Source: Vibrio neptunius (lineage in GTDB: Bacteria; Pseudomonadota; Gammaproteobacteria; Enterobacterales; Vibrionaceae). From it: a DNA stretch of 64,000 nt. How positions within the stretch are numbered: the stretch's first letter is position 1; each line of letters opens with the position of its first letter. Under the pieces are notes generated by a model that worked only from the letters and a program-made list of their open reading frames with translations, had not been told where the DNA came from and ran no database searches. Where the stretch lies: NCBI GenBank assembly GCA_019339365.1, contig CP079860.1:248001-312000 (forward strand), given 5' to 3'. Positions 39,410 through 48,522 of the stretch are shown here, one piece after another. The position numbers and the translations under genes were made by a program.

Positions 39410-40264
39410 ATGCTTAACAAAAAATTGATCAACGGATTGGTCGCCCTTTCTCTTTCTGCGATTGCGGCTAGCGCCATCGCCAATGAACGTATTATCAGCG
39501 CGGGTAGCGCAGTGACAGAACTTATTCTTGCTTTGGAGCAACAAAACCAACTGATTGCTGTTGATGTCACCAGCGAACTGCCACAAGACCTTACTCTGCC
39601 AAAGATTGGGTATCATCGCCGTTTATCGCCCGAGGGCTTGATGGCACTTAACCCAACACGCTTGATTGGTTCAGATGAAATGGGGCCAGAAACCAGTCTG
39701 AATCAACTAAGAACCGCTGGTGTTGAAGTCGATATCGTCAATACCTTACCAACCCCTGAAGGCTTGCTGGCACGTATTGATGAAATTGCCGCTCTAACCG
39801 ATAGCCAGAAAAACGCTCAAGCACTGAAAGCAGAGGTCAACCAGCAGATCTCAAGCCTTGAGAAAAATAAAGCGAAGACCAAGCAAGCCAAAAAAGTTCT
39901 GTTTCTGCTGCTCCATGAAGGACGCTCAGCCAACGTCGCTGGGGCAAGCACAACCCCCAACGCGATCATTGAGCTAGCCGGAGGCATTAACCCCGCAGCT
40001 GATAAGCTGGATTCTTATAAACCTCTGTCAACCGAAGCCATGGTTGAGATGCAACCTGATGTCATTCTGGTCAGTGGCCGGAGTTATGAGAAGATGGGGG
40101 GTGCCGACGCCATTCTGGCCAAGATGCCACTCTTGGCCGCCACACCTGCTGGGCAATCAAAAAACATTATCAAAGTTGACGGCCATGCGTTGGTCGGCGG
40201 CCTTGGTTTGAAGAGTCTTTCTGAAGCTGAACGTATCAGTCACATTCTCGCTGGTGTGGAATAG
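39410..40264 (+). CDS. hutB: Heme-binding periplasmic protein HutB
   Basis: 284 residues. Signal peptide (VALSLSAIAASAIANE), then a cluster A-III (FecB/BtuF-like) binding fold: RIISAGSAVTELILAL, GYHRRLSPEGLMALNPTRLI and VEMQPDVILVSGR. It carries heme to HutCD. Third from the tonB end of the operon. Confidence 0.93.
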   Translation: MLNKKLINGLVALSLSAIAASAIANERIISAGSAVTELILALEQQNQLIAVDVTSELPQDLTLPKIGYHRRLSPEGLMALNPTRLIGSDEMGPETSLNQLRTAGVEVDIVNTLPTPEGLLARIDEIAALTDSQKNAQALKAEVNQQISSLEKNKAKTKQAKKVLFLLLHEGRSANVAGASTTPNAIIELAGGINPAADKLDSYKPLSTEAMVEMQPDVILVSGRSYEKMGGADAILAKMPLLAATPAGQSKNIIKVDGHALVGGLGLKSLSEAERISHILAGVE

Positions 40265-40273
40265 CATTCGCTT

Positions 40274-41311
40274 ATGTGGTTACGTCGTACCCCTTTATCT
40301 GCAACGCTTTTGCTGTTTGGCTCTGTTCTGACGCTGACAGCACTGGCATCGGTAACCGTTGGCCCAATGAAGATTAGCTTTATGGACAGCGTCTACAGCC
40401 TTATCTTACGTTCCAATCAGCTTGCACCGCACATCAATATGGTTATCCACGAGATTCGCTTCCCTCGAACCGTTCTCTGTATGTTAGTCGGTGCAATACT
40501 CGCGATTTGTGGCACTGTCATGCAGGGCCTGTTTCGCAATCCATTGGCTGAACCGGGCATTATTGGTGTCTCTGCGGGCGCATCACTCGGCGCTGCGTTT
40601 GCTTTCGTCATGTTTGCCACGTTCAGCCTTGACTACCCACAGCTGATGAACTTCGCAGCCGTGCCTCTGTTTGCTTTTTTCGGTGGAGCCCTGACGACCA
40701 TCATGGTCTACCGACTGGGTACCAATAAAATGGGCACTTCTGTGACCATCATGCTGCTCGCAGGTGTCGCTATTAGTGCCCTTTCCGGTGCGGGCATCGG
40801 CTTTATGAGCTTCGTCGCCAATGACCAAATGCTGCGTGATCTATCCTTGTGGCAAATGGGCTCTCTGGCCGGAGCAAACTGGACCAGTATCGCTCTTTGT
40901 GCTGTGACTTTGCTGATTCTGCTGGTGGTGTTTATGCGTAAAGCGATGCCACTCAACGCATTACTGCTTGGCGAAGCCGAAGCGAATCATCTTGGTGTCC
41001 CGGTTCAGAAGCTCAAGCGTCAGTTGATATTGCTGACGGCCGTAGGCGTCGGAGTCACCGTCAGTGTATCAGGGATGATCGGCTTTATAGGCTTGGTGAT
41101 CCCTCATTTGGGAAGAATGCTTTCTGGACCAGATCACCGCCGTTTACTGCCCATCTCTGCTCTAATGGGCGCGCTGTTGCTTACCTGCGCTGATATGTTC
41201 TCTCGAGTCGCTTTCGCGCCTGCTGAACTCCCCGTAGGTATCGTCACCGCCATTATTGGTGCGCCGTTCTTTATCTATCTGTTGTTTAAACAAAAAGGCA
41301 AGATTTTGTAA
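40274..41311 (+). CDS. hutC: Heme ABC transporter permease HutC
   Basis: 345 residues, FecCD family, about nine to ten membrane helices. Conserved IRFPRTVLCMLVGAILAICG, FRNPLAEPGIIGVSAGAS and GMIGFIGLVIPHLGRMLSG. Its stop overlaps the hutD start by one base. Confidence 0.94.
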   Translation: MWLRRTPLSATLLLFGSVLTLTALASVTVGPMKISFMDSVYSLILRSNQLAPHINMVIHEIRFPRTVLCMLVGAILAICGTVMQGLFRNPLAEPGIIGVSAGASLGAAFAFVMFATFSLDYPQLMNFAAVPLFAFFGGALTTIMVYRLGTNKMGTSVTIMLLAGVAISALSGAGIGFMSFVANDQMLRDLSLWQMGSLAGANWTSIALCAVTLLILLVVFMRKAMPLNALLLGEAEANHLGVPVQKLKRQLILLTAVGVGVTVSVSGMIGFIGLVIPHLGRMLSGPDHRRLLPISALMGALLLTCADMFSRVAFAPAELPVGIVTAIIGAPFFIYLLFKQKGKIL

Positions 41312-42093
41312 TGGGTGAAGTTGTACTATCCGCAAAGAACATCTCGATGAGCTTTGGTCAGCGTCAGGTTCTAGACAAGATTGATATCGAGATCAAATCA
41401 GGGGAAGTCACGGCCTTATTGGGCCCCAATGGCGCGGGCAAAAGCACGTTGCTTAAATTGCTTTGCGGTGAAATCCCGTCTAATAACGAAATTCACTACT
41501 TTGGTCAACATAAGGAAAAATGGGCAGCAAGCACCTTGGCGAAACACCTAGGTATGCTTCCTCAGCACAGCACATTAAGCTTTCCATTTTTGGCGCATGA
41601 GGTCGTCGAACTCGGCGCGATACCGCTTAATTTGGCCAATAAAGAGACGCAAACACTTGCCAAAGCTTGCATGAAGATGACCGATGTCGAACATCTGGCA
41701 CAACGGCTCTACCCTTCTTTATCTGGGGGAGAAAAACAGCGCTTACATCTGGCTCGTGTACTGGTTCAGTTAGCCCATTCAGGTGACAATAAAATCCTAA
41801 TGCTCGATGAACCGACGTCCGCACTCGACTTGGCTCATCAACACAATACTTTAAAGATTGCGCGCCAATTAGCGGATCAACACAACACGGCGGTCGTGAT
41901 TGTATTGCATGATCTGAATCTGGCAGCGCAGTATTCTGATCGCTTAGTTGTGCTGCACAACGGTGATGTGGTCTGTGACGCGCCACCATGGCAAGCGCTG
42001 ACACCAGAAATGATCGCGTCGGTGTATGGTTACGCCTCGATCATCAACAAACATCCGACGATGGACTTCCCCATGGTCTATCCCGCCGCCTAG
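41311..42093 (+). CDS. hutD: Heme ABC transporter ATPase HutD
   Basis: 260 residues. Walker A GPNGAGKST, signature LSGGEKQRL, Walker B ILMLDEPTSALD, switch VLHDLNLAAQ. HmuV/HutD-type ATPase for heme import. Last gene of the operon, followed by a bidirectional terminator. Confidence 0.94.
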   Translation: MGEVVLSAKNISMSFGQRQVLDKIDIEIKSGEVTALLGPNGAGKSTLLKLLCGEIPSNNEIHYFGQHKEKWAASTLAKHLGMLPQHSTLSFPFLAHEVVELGAIPLNLANKETQTLAKACMKMTDVEHLAQRLYPSLSGGEKQRLHLARVLVQLAHSGDNKILMLDEPTSALDLAHQHNTLKIARQLADQHNTAVVIVLHDLNLAAQYSDRLVVLHNGDVVCDAPPWQALTPEMIASVYGYASIINKHPTMDFPMVYPAA

Positions 42094-42094
42094 C

Positions 42095-42122
42095 AAAGAG
42101 GAGCGCAACCGTGCTCCTCTTT
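42095..42122. terminator. Bidirectional terminator between hutD and the sugar efflux gene
   Basis: Perfect 10-bp stem AAAGAGGAGC / GCTCCTCTTT with an 8-base loop lies between two convergent stops. Confidence 0.8.
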
Positions 42123-42124
42123 CA

Positions 42125-43330
42125 TCACACCCCTACACGATGTTGTGAGTTTAGTCTCTGCATCACAGCACTTTTGGCCTTGGACGAAAACAGTATCAGC
42201 AACAACAAAGCAGAGGACACAGCGCATAAACAAACATAGAGAGCGCTGTAATAACTGTAAAGCTCACCCACCACACCAACGGCTAGGCTGGCAATCAACA
42301 TACTCACATTGAGTAAGTTGGAAAACAGCGTCGATGCCGTTCCTAACCTGTCACGCATCATGTTTTGTAACACAACCATTCCCAATGTAGCGCAAGTGCC
42401 AATGAAGACACCATTGAATATCTGAGCGACGATCAACGTCATTTTATCTGCCGCCGTCAGCATGATCAGAAAAAACACACAACCACTCATCAAGCCAACA
42501 CAGATCACTCGCACAGCGCTATATCTGGCAGCCAACTTCCCAGCGTAGAGCATAATGGGGATCTCACACAGTGCGGCAACACCGAACAAGACCCCCAGCC
42601 AATTGGCGTCTACGCTGAGCTCTTGTGATAGGTACAAAGGCATACTAACGATATACAAGTTGTTAGCAGTAAAAGCACATACAAGCACACCAGCATAGAT
42701 AACGATCATTAAGTTCAACGAAGAACCCTGCGACGCTGTTTCATTTTGTTCCTTTAGAGGCTTCACCGCACTCCCTGGCAGGTAAAAACCAATTACCGCA
42801 ATCGCGACGCTCACTATGACGGCGGAAGTCATGAAAGACGCACTGAATCCGAACTGTGCTTTGAGGACAAAGGCGATCGGAGGACCGAACACCCACGCAA
42901 TAGCAATACCCGCTCTCATAATAGATAAAAAGCTCGTGCTGTCTTCGAATTGACTATCGCCGTACTCTCTTCCAAGGGCAAACAACTGACCAAAGGCAGC
43001 CCCGCTAACACTCCCAAACAAAGTCACCACCAGGATCGCCAACCAGAACTCGCGAATGAAAATAAAACTCACCACGGTCACTAGGTAGCAGCCCAAAGAA
43101 ACCATCAGTATTCTTTTTCTCTGCCAGCCTTGATCAGAATAACGAGCGATCATCTGCGAAACCATCACAGAACTGACCACGGCCACCACCATGTAAACTG
43201 ACAACATCATGGGAGACGCCCCTATGGCTTCAACCATAAACAAACTGGAAAGAGGGTAAAAAAATGCTCCGCATAAGCCGGAGATGAAAGCGGTAACAAT
43301 GAACAACATCGCGATTTTATCTTTAAACAT
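42125..43330 (-). CDS. MFS sugar efflux transporter (Set family)
   Basis: 401 residues with about twelve membrane helices. It shares the SetA/SetB landmarks: QLFALGREYGDSQ, SIMRAGIAIAWVFGPPIAF, FNGVFIGTCATLGMV and TASTLFSNLLNVS. Set proteins export sugars and analogues. A divergent AraC gene about 190 bases upstream may control it. The substrate is unknown. Confidence 0.85.
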   Translation of the reverse strand: MFKDKIAMLFIVTAFISGLCGAFFYPLSSLFMVEAIGASPMMLSVYMVVAVVSSVMVSQMIARYSDQGWQRKRILMVSLGCYLVTVVSFIFIREFWLAILVVTLFGSVSGAAFGQLFALGREYGDSQFEDSTSFLSIMRAGIAIAWVFGPPIAFVLKAQFGFSASFMTSAVIVSVAIAVIGFYLPGSAVKPLKEQNETASQGSSLNLMIVIYAGVLVCAFTANNLYIVSMPLYLSQELSVDANWLGVLFGVAALCEIPIMLYAGKLAARYSAVRVICVGLMSGCVFFLIMLTAADKMTLIVAQIFNGVFIGTCATLGMVVLQNMMRDRLGTASTLFSNLLNVSMLIASLAVGVVGELYSYYSALYVCLCAVSSALLLLILFSSKAKSAVMQRLNSQHRVGV

Positions 43331-43520
43331 GTGCCTGCTCTTTGTAGCAAATAGACGAAATAATGCCGAGGTTTGATTCGCTTAAGTCTAATCAATCAAT
43401 AACTGCCAAATTAATGGTATTCGACCTATATCTAATACTTTGCCTTCAAGAACTGCATTTTCATTGACAGCTTTCGCCTAGTCTATTTAGCCTAGTATCG
43501 CCTCAGTAAAGGATGTTACA

Positions 43521-44414
43521 TTGAAACCGTTTATCGAAAATATCAGTCACCAAGCCAGCTTCAACTGGTTGATGAAACACTTTCACTGCCCAGTTCCAAA
43601 GCAGGAATACGCCTGCCCATGGCACTATCATGCTGAATACGAACTGGTGATTTATCTCGACCCTGATCAAGTCTTCGAAGGCAATTACTTTGCTGGCGAT
43701 GGCATTGGAACAATTCATAATCTGTCGATGTTTTTGTACGGCCCTGGGTTACCCCATATGTTGACAGGGCGTTTATCCGGAGAAGGAGAAAAATCCCACC
43801 ATACGATCGTTATATGGTTGAAACATCAATGGCTTGAGCAGATACAAGAACTGATCCCAGAAGCTCGCCAGTTACAACGATTGTTAACTGACTCTGCCTA
43901 TGGCGTCGAGTTCAGTCAACCAGTCGCCCAGAATGTCCGTGATCTGGTCGAGAGCTTTGATGATCTAAACCCTCAACGCCAAGCATTGCGCATTGTCGAG
44001 ATAATACTTTTGCTCACCGATGACAGCACAAGGCGCAGGTTATCCGCGTCTCCGTATTACTTGCATCAATTTAAAGACGACAAAGAGTCGTACTTGCGAA
44101 TTGAAGAAGCTCGGAAGTACATAGAACAGCATTACCATCAGCCGCTCAAAATGGATAACTTGTGTCAGCTTCTCCATATGAGCGAAAGCGCCATCTATCG
44201 CATGTACGAAAAACACTATGGTGTGAGCTTTTCACAACACCTCAAACAATATCGTATCGGCAAAGCCTGTGAACTACTGGCAAGCTCAGACAAGCCAGTC
44301 GCGCTCGTCGCAGAACTGGCGGGGTTTCACAACCTGTCTAACTTTAACCGTCAATTCAAAGCAATGAAAAACATCACTCCTTCAGCGTTTCGTAAGCAAT
44401 TTAAACCATACTAA
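43521..44414 (+). CDS. AraC family transcriptional regulator (cupin type)
   Basis: 297 residues. N-terminal cupin-like sugar-sensing domain (YACPWHYHAEYELVIYL), C-terminal double HTH (KMDNLCQLLHMSESAIYRMY and VALVAELAGFHNLSNFNRQF). It uses a TTG start with AAGGATG eight bases upstream. Divergent from the Set-type exporter, so probably its regulator. Confidence 0.87.
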   Translation: MKPFIENISHQASFNWLMKHFHCPVPKQEYACPWHYHAEYELVIYLDPDQVFEGNYFAGDGIGTIHNLSMFLYGPGLPHMLTGRLSGEGEKSHHTIVIWLKHQWLEQIQELIPEARQLQRLLTDSAYGVEFSQPVAQNVRDLVESFDDLNPQRQALRIVEIILLLTDDSTRRRLSASPYYLHQFKDDKESYLRIEEARKYIEQHYHQPLKMDNLCQLLHMSESAIYRMYEKHYGVSFSQHLKQYRIGKACELLASSDKPVALVAELAGFHNLSNFNRQFKAMKNITPSAFRKQFKPY

Positions 44415-44456
44415 TCCGGCCTGAACATCATAAATGTCAACACTACAAACCCGTTA

Positions 44457-44475
44457 AGTGTTATGTTATAACATT
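44457..44475 (+). promoter_or_regulatory. Zur-box-like site upstream of the endopeptidase gene
   Basis: AGTGTTATGTTATAACATT matches the gamma-proteobacterial Zur palindrome AATGTTATA-N-TATAACATT at 16 of 18 defined positions, about 28 bases before the start codon. It predicts zinc repression. Matched by eye. Confidence 0.65.
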
Positions 44476-44503
44476 TTAAAACAACCATAATGCCGAACGC
44501 ACC

Positions 44504-45757
44504 ATGCCATTTAACCGCTCATTGCTGATCTTGATTGCTCTCACCTGTTTCTCCATCGCTGCACTGATTGAAATTGAGCACAACGAAAAAGCCCAATCAA
44601 CCCCAGCCTCGGTAACGACAGTCTCTTATCATTCACTACCGGGGGTGGTCCCCCCACCCAATCATCCCATAAAGGTGCACTACATAGTGAAAGTCGGCGA
44701 TACGTTGAGCTCGATCTTCTCATCCTGGAACCTCTCTTATCATACCTTGCAGAAGGTACTGGAGGCTGACCTTACTTCGCTCAAGCTCGATACGATAAAG
44801 CCCGGTGACCATCTGGAATTTGTCATAGACGCAGATTCTCGACAACTAAAGTCACTCATTTTCCACCAAAGCCTGGTTGAGCAAGCCATTTATGAAAAAG
44901 AGACCAACGGGCAATTCAGCTACCGCTTTGAAGAACAACCCGGACAGTGGCGTTCAACGCTCTATTCCGGCAACATTAAGGGCAGTTTCTCGCTGACAGC
45001 TCACAAACTAGGCTTAACGACCACACAGATCGCTAACATCACTCGCGTCTTGAGAGACAAAGTCAACTTCGCGCGCGATCTGCGCGTCGGCGATTCCTTT
45101 AACATTCTGGTCAATGAACAGTATTTGGCGACACATAAAACCGGCAATACCGAAATTGAAGGCATGTCATTAACAATAAGAGGCAAAGAAGTCGCTGCGT
45201 TTCTCGCACCAGATGGCCGCTTCTATGACAGGCAAGGCAATAGCCTAGAGCAGGCCTTTGACCGATTCCCAGTCACACGCGCCTATCGAAGAATCACCTC
45301 ACCTTTTAACCCGAAAAGAAAACATCCCGTTACGGGCCGAATATCTCCCCACAACGGCACCGATTTCGCAACGCCAGTCGGAACACCTATCTATTCGACG
45401 GGCGACGGTAAAGTGATTGCGATCAGAAATCACCCCTATGCAGGTAAGTATCTGGTTATCGAGCACAACAGTGTTTATACAACACGCTACCTTCACCTTA
45501 GCCGCTTTCTTGTTAAGAAAGGGCAACACGTAAAGCGAGGCCAGAAAATTGCACTCTCTGGCGCAACGGGACGCCTGACCGGGCCACATCTTCATTTCGA
45601 AGTGTTGGTGCGAAACAAAGCGGTCGATCCAATGAAAGCCAACCTGCCCCTTGCGACCTCCATTCCGAAGAGTATGTCCCAAGCGTTTACGGTTAGAATG
45701 GCCAGATTTGATGACAAAGTAGCGGCGAAGAATGAACTCGTCGCGGCAGACGCATAG
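44504..45757 (+). CDS. M23 murein DD-endopeptidase, ShyB-like
   Basis: 417 residues. An N-terminal membrane anchor (about 5-23), a LysM-like/OapA-like segment (YIVKVGDTLSSIFSSWNLS), a second domain, and a C-terminal LytM/M23 domain with zinc ligands in HNGTDFATPVGTPIYSTGDG (His, Asp) and GPHLHFEV (HxH). It cuts peptidoglycan cross-links in the periplasm to allow cell-wall growth. The Zur-like box upstream suggests it is the zinc-starvation enzyme ShyB of vibrios; assignment to ShyB is by that site plus architecture. Confidence 0.85.
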   Translation: MPFNRSLLILIALTCFSIAALIEIEHNEKAQSTPASVTTVSYHSLPGVVPPPNHPIKVHYIVKVGDTLSSIFSSWNLSYHTLQKVLEADLTSLKLDTIKPGDHLEFVIDADSRQLKSLIFHQSLVEQAIYEKETNGQFSYRFEEQPGQWRSTLYSGNIKGSFSLTAHKLGLTTTQIANITRVLRDKVNFARDLRVGDSFNILVNEQYLATHKTGNTEIEGMSLTIRGKEVAAFLAPDGRFYDRQGNSLEQAFDRFPVTRAYRRITSPFNPKRKHPVTGRISPHNGTDFATPVGTPIYSTGDGKVIAIRNHPYAGKYLVIEHNSVYTTRYLHLSRFLVKKGQHVKRGQKIALSGATGRLTGPHLHFEVLVRNKAVDPMKANLPLATSIPKSMSQAFTVRMARFDDKVAAKNELVAADA

Positions 45758-45985
45758 CATTCGATTCAGCAACGTTGGCAATTCGGGACCACTCATTACA
45801 AGCGTCAGGACATTGATGAAGTGGGCTAGAGTTGTTCCTAATCCCAAGTTTTGTTCGCCAAAAACTTCGAACGGTGTGTACTCGTACGACCAGCACCAAT
45901 ACTATATGTTATCTGTTGGTATACAGTGGAACGACAGCGCTAAGCAGTCGTGTGTGGATGACTTTTGGGCTTTGGTATAGTCACT

Positions 45986-46014
45986 AAACACCCTTGGTAT
46001 GGCCAAGGGTGTTT
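45986..46014. terminator. Terminator after the endopeptidase gene
   Basis: A 12-bp stem AAACACCCTTGG / CCAAGGGTGTTT with a 5-base loop, between convergent genes. The 45758-45985 stretch before it holds a short frame (GVYSYDQHQYYMLSVGIQW) that looks like protein but has no start; nothing else seen. Confidence 0.7.
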
Positions 46015-46043
46015 GATTAATTCGCAAGATTAGCGCGGAGGGC

Positions 46044-47255
46044 TCAGGCTAACAGTAGGCACTTAGCCACCGCCTCTTTCACAACGCGTGAGCGGTCTTT
46101 TGTTAACGGCGCCATCAATTGCGTCGCATCATTCACTTGGCTTAAGATCTCTGGAAGTTGTGCACGCCTGCCTGCGTATAGATATTTCAGCGTGCGTTTA
46201 AAGTCGCCATATTGCCCACGAGCATGGGCTTGAATAAACTCACTGCAAGCTTGAAACTCAGCGTGTTTAATACAGAATAACGTCATGTGGGCGGTATCAA
46301 TCTCTAATTGCAACATCCAATTGAGTAAAAACTGCATGCCCTGCTCAGAAACTTCTGCTTCCCTCTCTTCCTCCAAGTAGCTATCGAAATCAATCTCACT
46401 GTGGGAAAGTTGATGCATTAGCCAAGCTTTTTCTTGTTGTTGCTCGATAAATTTAAAGCCGCGATAGTCATGGTTGAACATAAGTTTGGCAAACTTGTCA
46501 CGCTCAGGTTTTTCAAGCATCCACATTAATTGTCCCAAGCTGTAGAGGCTGTATTCATCCAGACTTGGACGCAAGTTCTCTGTTGCTATTTGCGCACGAT
46601 ACAATGCGGAAATAGTCGGGTAATCGATACTCCCAGCAAGGTAGGCTAAAGTTTGCTCGACTAGATACGTAATACGTTGTGATGTTTGTTGCAGTTCAGC
46701 AATACGCGTTAGCAGCGCATGAGGCTCAAGGGCCTCATCAACAATCACTAACATTCCACTCGGCAGACCGCTGCGGTAAATCTCGAGCGGCACTTCATTG
46801 TCAGCCATAAGCACAACATATTGATCACCTTGTTTCTGCACCACTGTACTAGCAAGCCTGCTCATGCCATCCATATGGCAAGGCTTATCATGTACGGTGT
46901 TGTCATCGACGATCACAGGTTTGCGCAGTTTAGCCGGCACTTTTTCGCCCTCACCCACATACAGACAAAGGGTTCCTAGCTCGTGAGCAAACGCAAATTC
47001 CCACGACGTAACGTTGTGCTGAATAAACCGTTGCAGCGCTCGTTTAAAATCATGCTCTATGTCTAAAGTGATGTTTGGATATTTAAGTGATGCATGATGC
47101 AAGAAAGCCACACGGTCACTCTCGTTGATAAACTTCAAACCTTTATGTAGCGCCTGCGCGTTTTGACTCTCTTGAAACCCATTGTTGAAATTGAACCTGT
47201 GATAGAGGCTACAAAACCATTTTTCCACGCTAAGCGTGTGACGATTCCAAAGCAT
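46044..47255 (-). CDS. Hypothetical protein, 403 residues
   Basis: No known domain recognised. No signal peptide or membrane helix; mainly helical with many charged residues and an acidic run (SYLEEEREAEVSE) near 290. Codon use looks normal for the region, and the frame is long and closed, so it is a real gene. The ribosome site is weak and a start further downstream is possible. It has its own promoter region shared with the tRNA side. Confidence 0.7.
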   Translation of the reverse strand: MLWNRHTLSVEKWFCSLYHRFNFNNGFQESQNAQALHKGLKFINESDRVAFLHHASLKYPNITLDIEHDFKRALQRFIQHNVTSWEFAFAHELGTLCLYVGEGEKVPAKLRKPVIVDDNTVHDKPCHMDGMSRLASTVVQKQGDQYVVLMADNEVPLEIYRSGLPSGMLVIVDEALEPHALLTRIAELQQTSQRITYLVEQTLAYLAGSIDYPTISALYRAQIATENLRPSLDEYSLYSLGQLMWMLEKPERDKFAKLMFNHDYRGFKFIEQQQEKAWLMHQLSHSEIDFDSYLEEEREAEVSEQGMQFLLNWMLQLEIDTAHMTLFCIKHAEFQACSEFIQAHARGQYGDFKRTLKYLYAGRRAQLPEILSQVNDATQLMAPLTKDRSRVVKEAVAKCLLLA

Positions 47256-47334
47256 TAATAAAAGATTCTATGACAAAGACGAGTGTCTTAGCTGCCAAAA
47301 GGAGATTTGATTAAGCAGGCACATACAGAAAGTA

Positions 47335-47363
47335 AAAAAGCCGTTGAATATCAACGGCTTTTT
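47335..47363 (-). terminator. Terminator after tRNA-Ser
   Basis: AAGCCGTTGA-type stem pairing with TCAACGGCTT, T-rich on the minus strand, beginning a few bases past the tRNA 3' end. Confidence 0.75.
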
Positions 47364-47369
47364 TAAAAG

Positions 47370-47460
47370 TGGCGGAGAGATAGGGATTTGAACCCTAGAT
47401 ACGCTATTAACGTATGCCGGTTTTCAAGACCGGTGCTTTCAACCACTCAGCCATCTCTCC
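47370..47460 (-). tRNA. tRNA-Ser (anticodon TGA), CCA encoded
   Basis: 91 bases on the minus strand. Acceptor stem GGAGAGA / TCTCTCC, discriminator G, encoded CCA, D-loop GGCTGAGTGGTTGAAAG, anticodon loop with TGA (47424-47426), a long variable arm (CATACGTTAATAGCGTATC) typical of class II tRNAs, and T-arm GGTTCAAATC. Confidence 0.96.
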
Positions 47461-47777
47461 GTTGCGGGAAGTATACTAGATTTTGGCACGAGTTTTGTAA
47501 AGCGTTAATTTGCGCCAACGAGCTTAAGTGACGATAAACTAACCACCTGTTTATTGTCGTTTTTACCGAAAAAGCAATAATACAAGCCGATTCTAGAGAG
47601 CAAATACTCTAAAAATCATTTTCTAATAAAATAATGTTTTATTAGCAAGTTACTGATTTAAATAAAAAATAGCACTTTGGGAAAACACCTGTACGCCCGA
47701 AAGTCATTGCACACAATTGTGAAGTATTTCAAAATTAGCGGGTTGACCTTTATCAATACTAGATTTCTGAGGTTTTT
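47461..47777. other. Promoter region of the MaoC-type gene and tRNA
   Basis: No gene. A+T-rich. It holds the palindrome CACAATTGTG (47712-47721), 57 bases before the hydratase start; no regulator can be named for it. Confidence 0.35.
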
Positions 47778-48470
47778 ATGAAAGTCGCTGACCTATTTAA
47801 ACATCGTGGTGATAAGCAGCACTCAGAGCTCATGCAATGGGTATCTCCTGCTGTACGTGAATATTGGGGCGAGTTTTTGCACAAAACAAACAACCGCCAA
47901 CTATTTACTCGTCTAAGAGATTTGCAACGCCCAGCGGTCAACGATGAAGTACCGACAACCGTCGTGCCGGCGAAATCCGAGCCAAAACCTATTGAGCTAA
48001 AGCCAGAAGCACAAAAGCTCTATGATGAGCTACAAAGCAAGCTAGGTGAAATCATTCACACCGGTGACTGGCTTGATATGTCTCAAGAGCGCATTAACCA
48101 GTTCGGTCAAGTAACGGAAGATATGCAGTGGATCCACACCGATCCTGAGCGTGCTGAAAACGAATCTCCGTTCAAGACAACGATTGCTCATGGCTTTCTG
48201 ACACTCGCAATGCTGCCAAAGTTAACAGACAGTGTTAACCCAGACCATACATTATTTCCAACCGCAAAAATGGTGGTCAATATTGGTCTTAATCAGGTTC
48301 GTTTTCCTTATCCGGTTAAAGCCAACAGCCGAGTTCGTGCGATAAGTCGACTCTCGAAAATAACGCCCATTCGCAAAGGTTTAGAAATCGAGCGTGAAAT
48401 CAAAGTAGAAATTGAAGGGGTTCGTCGCCCAGGTGCTGTGGTGGTATCCGTGATTCAATTGCACTTTTAA
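47778..48470 (+). CDS. MaoC family (R)-specific enoyl-CoA hydratase-like protein
   Basis: 230 residues. The N-terminal 85 are a polar helical extension; the rest is a hotdog-fold MaoC domain with the hydratase-2 motif: Asp in QVTEDMQWIHTDPERA and His in TIAHGFLTLAMLPKL. These enzymes hydrate enoyl-CoA for fatty-acid use or PHA monomer supply. GAGG precedes the ATG. Single gene with a bidirectional terminator behind. Confidence 0.87.
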   Translation: MKVADLFKHRGDKQHSELMQWVSPAVREYWGEFLHKTNNRQLFTRLRDLQRPAVNDEVPTTVVPAKSEPKPIELKPEAQKLYDELQSKLGEIIHTGDWLDMSQERINQFGQVTEDMQWIHTDPERAENESPFKTTIAHGFLTLAMLPKLTDSVNPDHTLFPTAKMVVNIGLNQVRFPYPVKANSRVRAISRLSKITPIRKGLEIEREIKVEIEGVRRPGAVVVSVIQLHF

Positions 48471-48484
48471 GTAGCCACTTATTT

Positions 48485-48515
48485 AAAAAAGGAGAGTCAA
48501 AAGCTCTCCTTTTTT
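48485..48515. terminator. Bidirectional terminator between the MaoC and pstS genes
   Basis: AAAAAAGGAGAG / CTCTCCTTTTTT with a 7-base loop between convergent genes. Confidence 0.85.
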
Positions 48516-48522
48516 ATCGCTA

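Noticed and set aside
45732..45980. Plus-strand frame overlapping the end of the endopeptidase gene
   Set aside because: Starts inside the endopeptidase gene in another frame without a ribosome site. The protein-like end (GVYSYDQHQYYMLSVGIQW) may be a relic but cannot be assigned.
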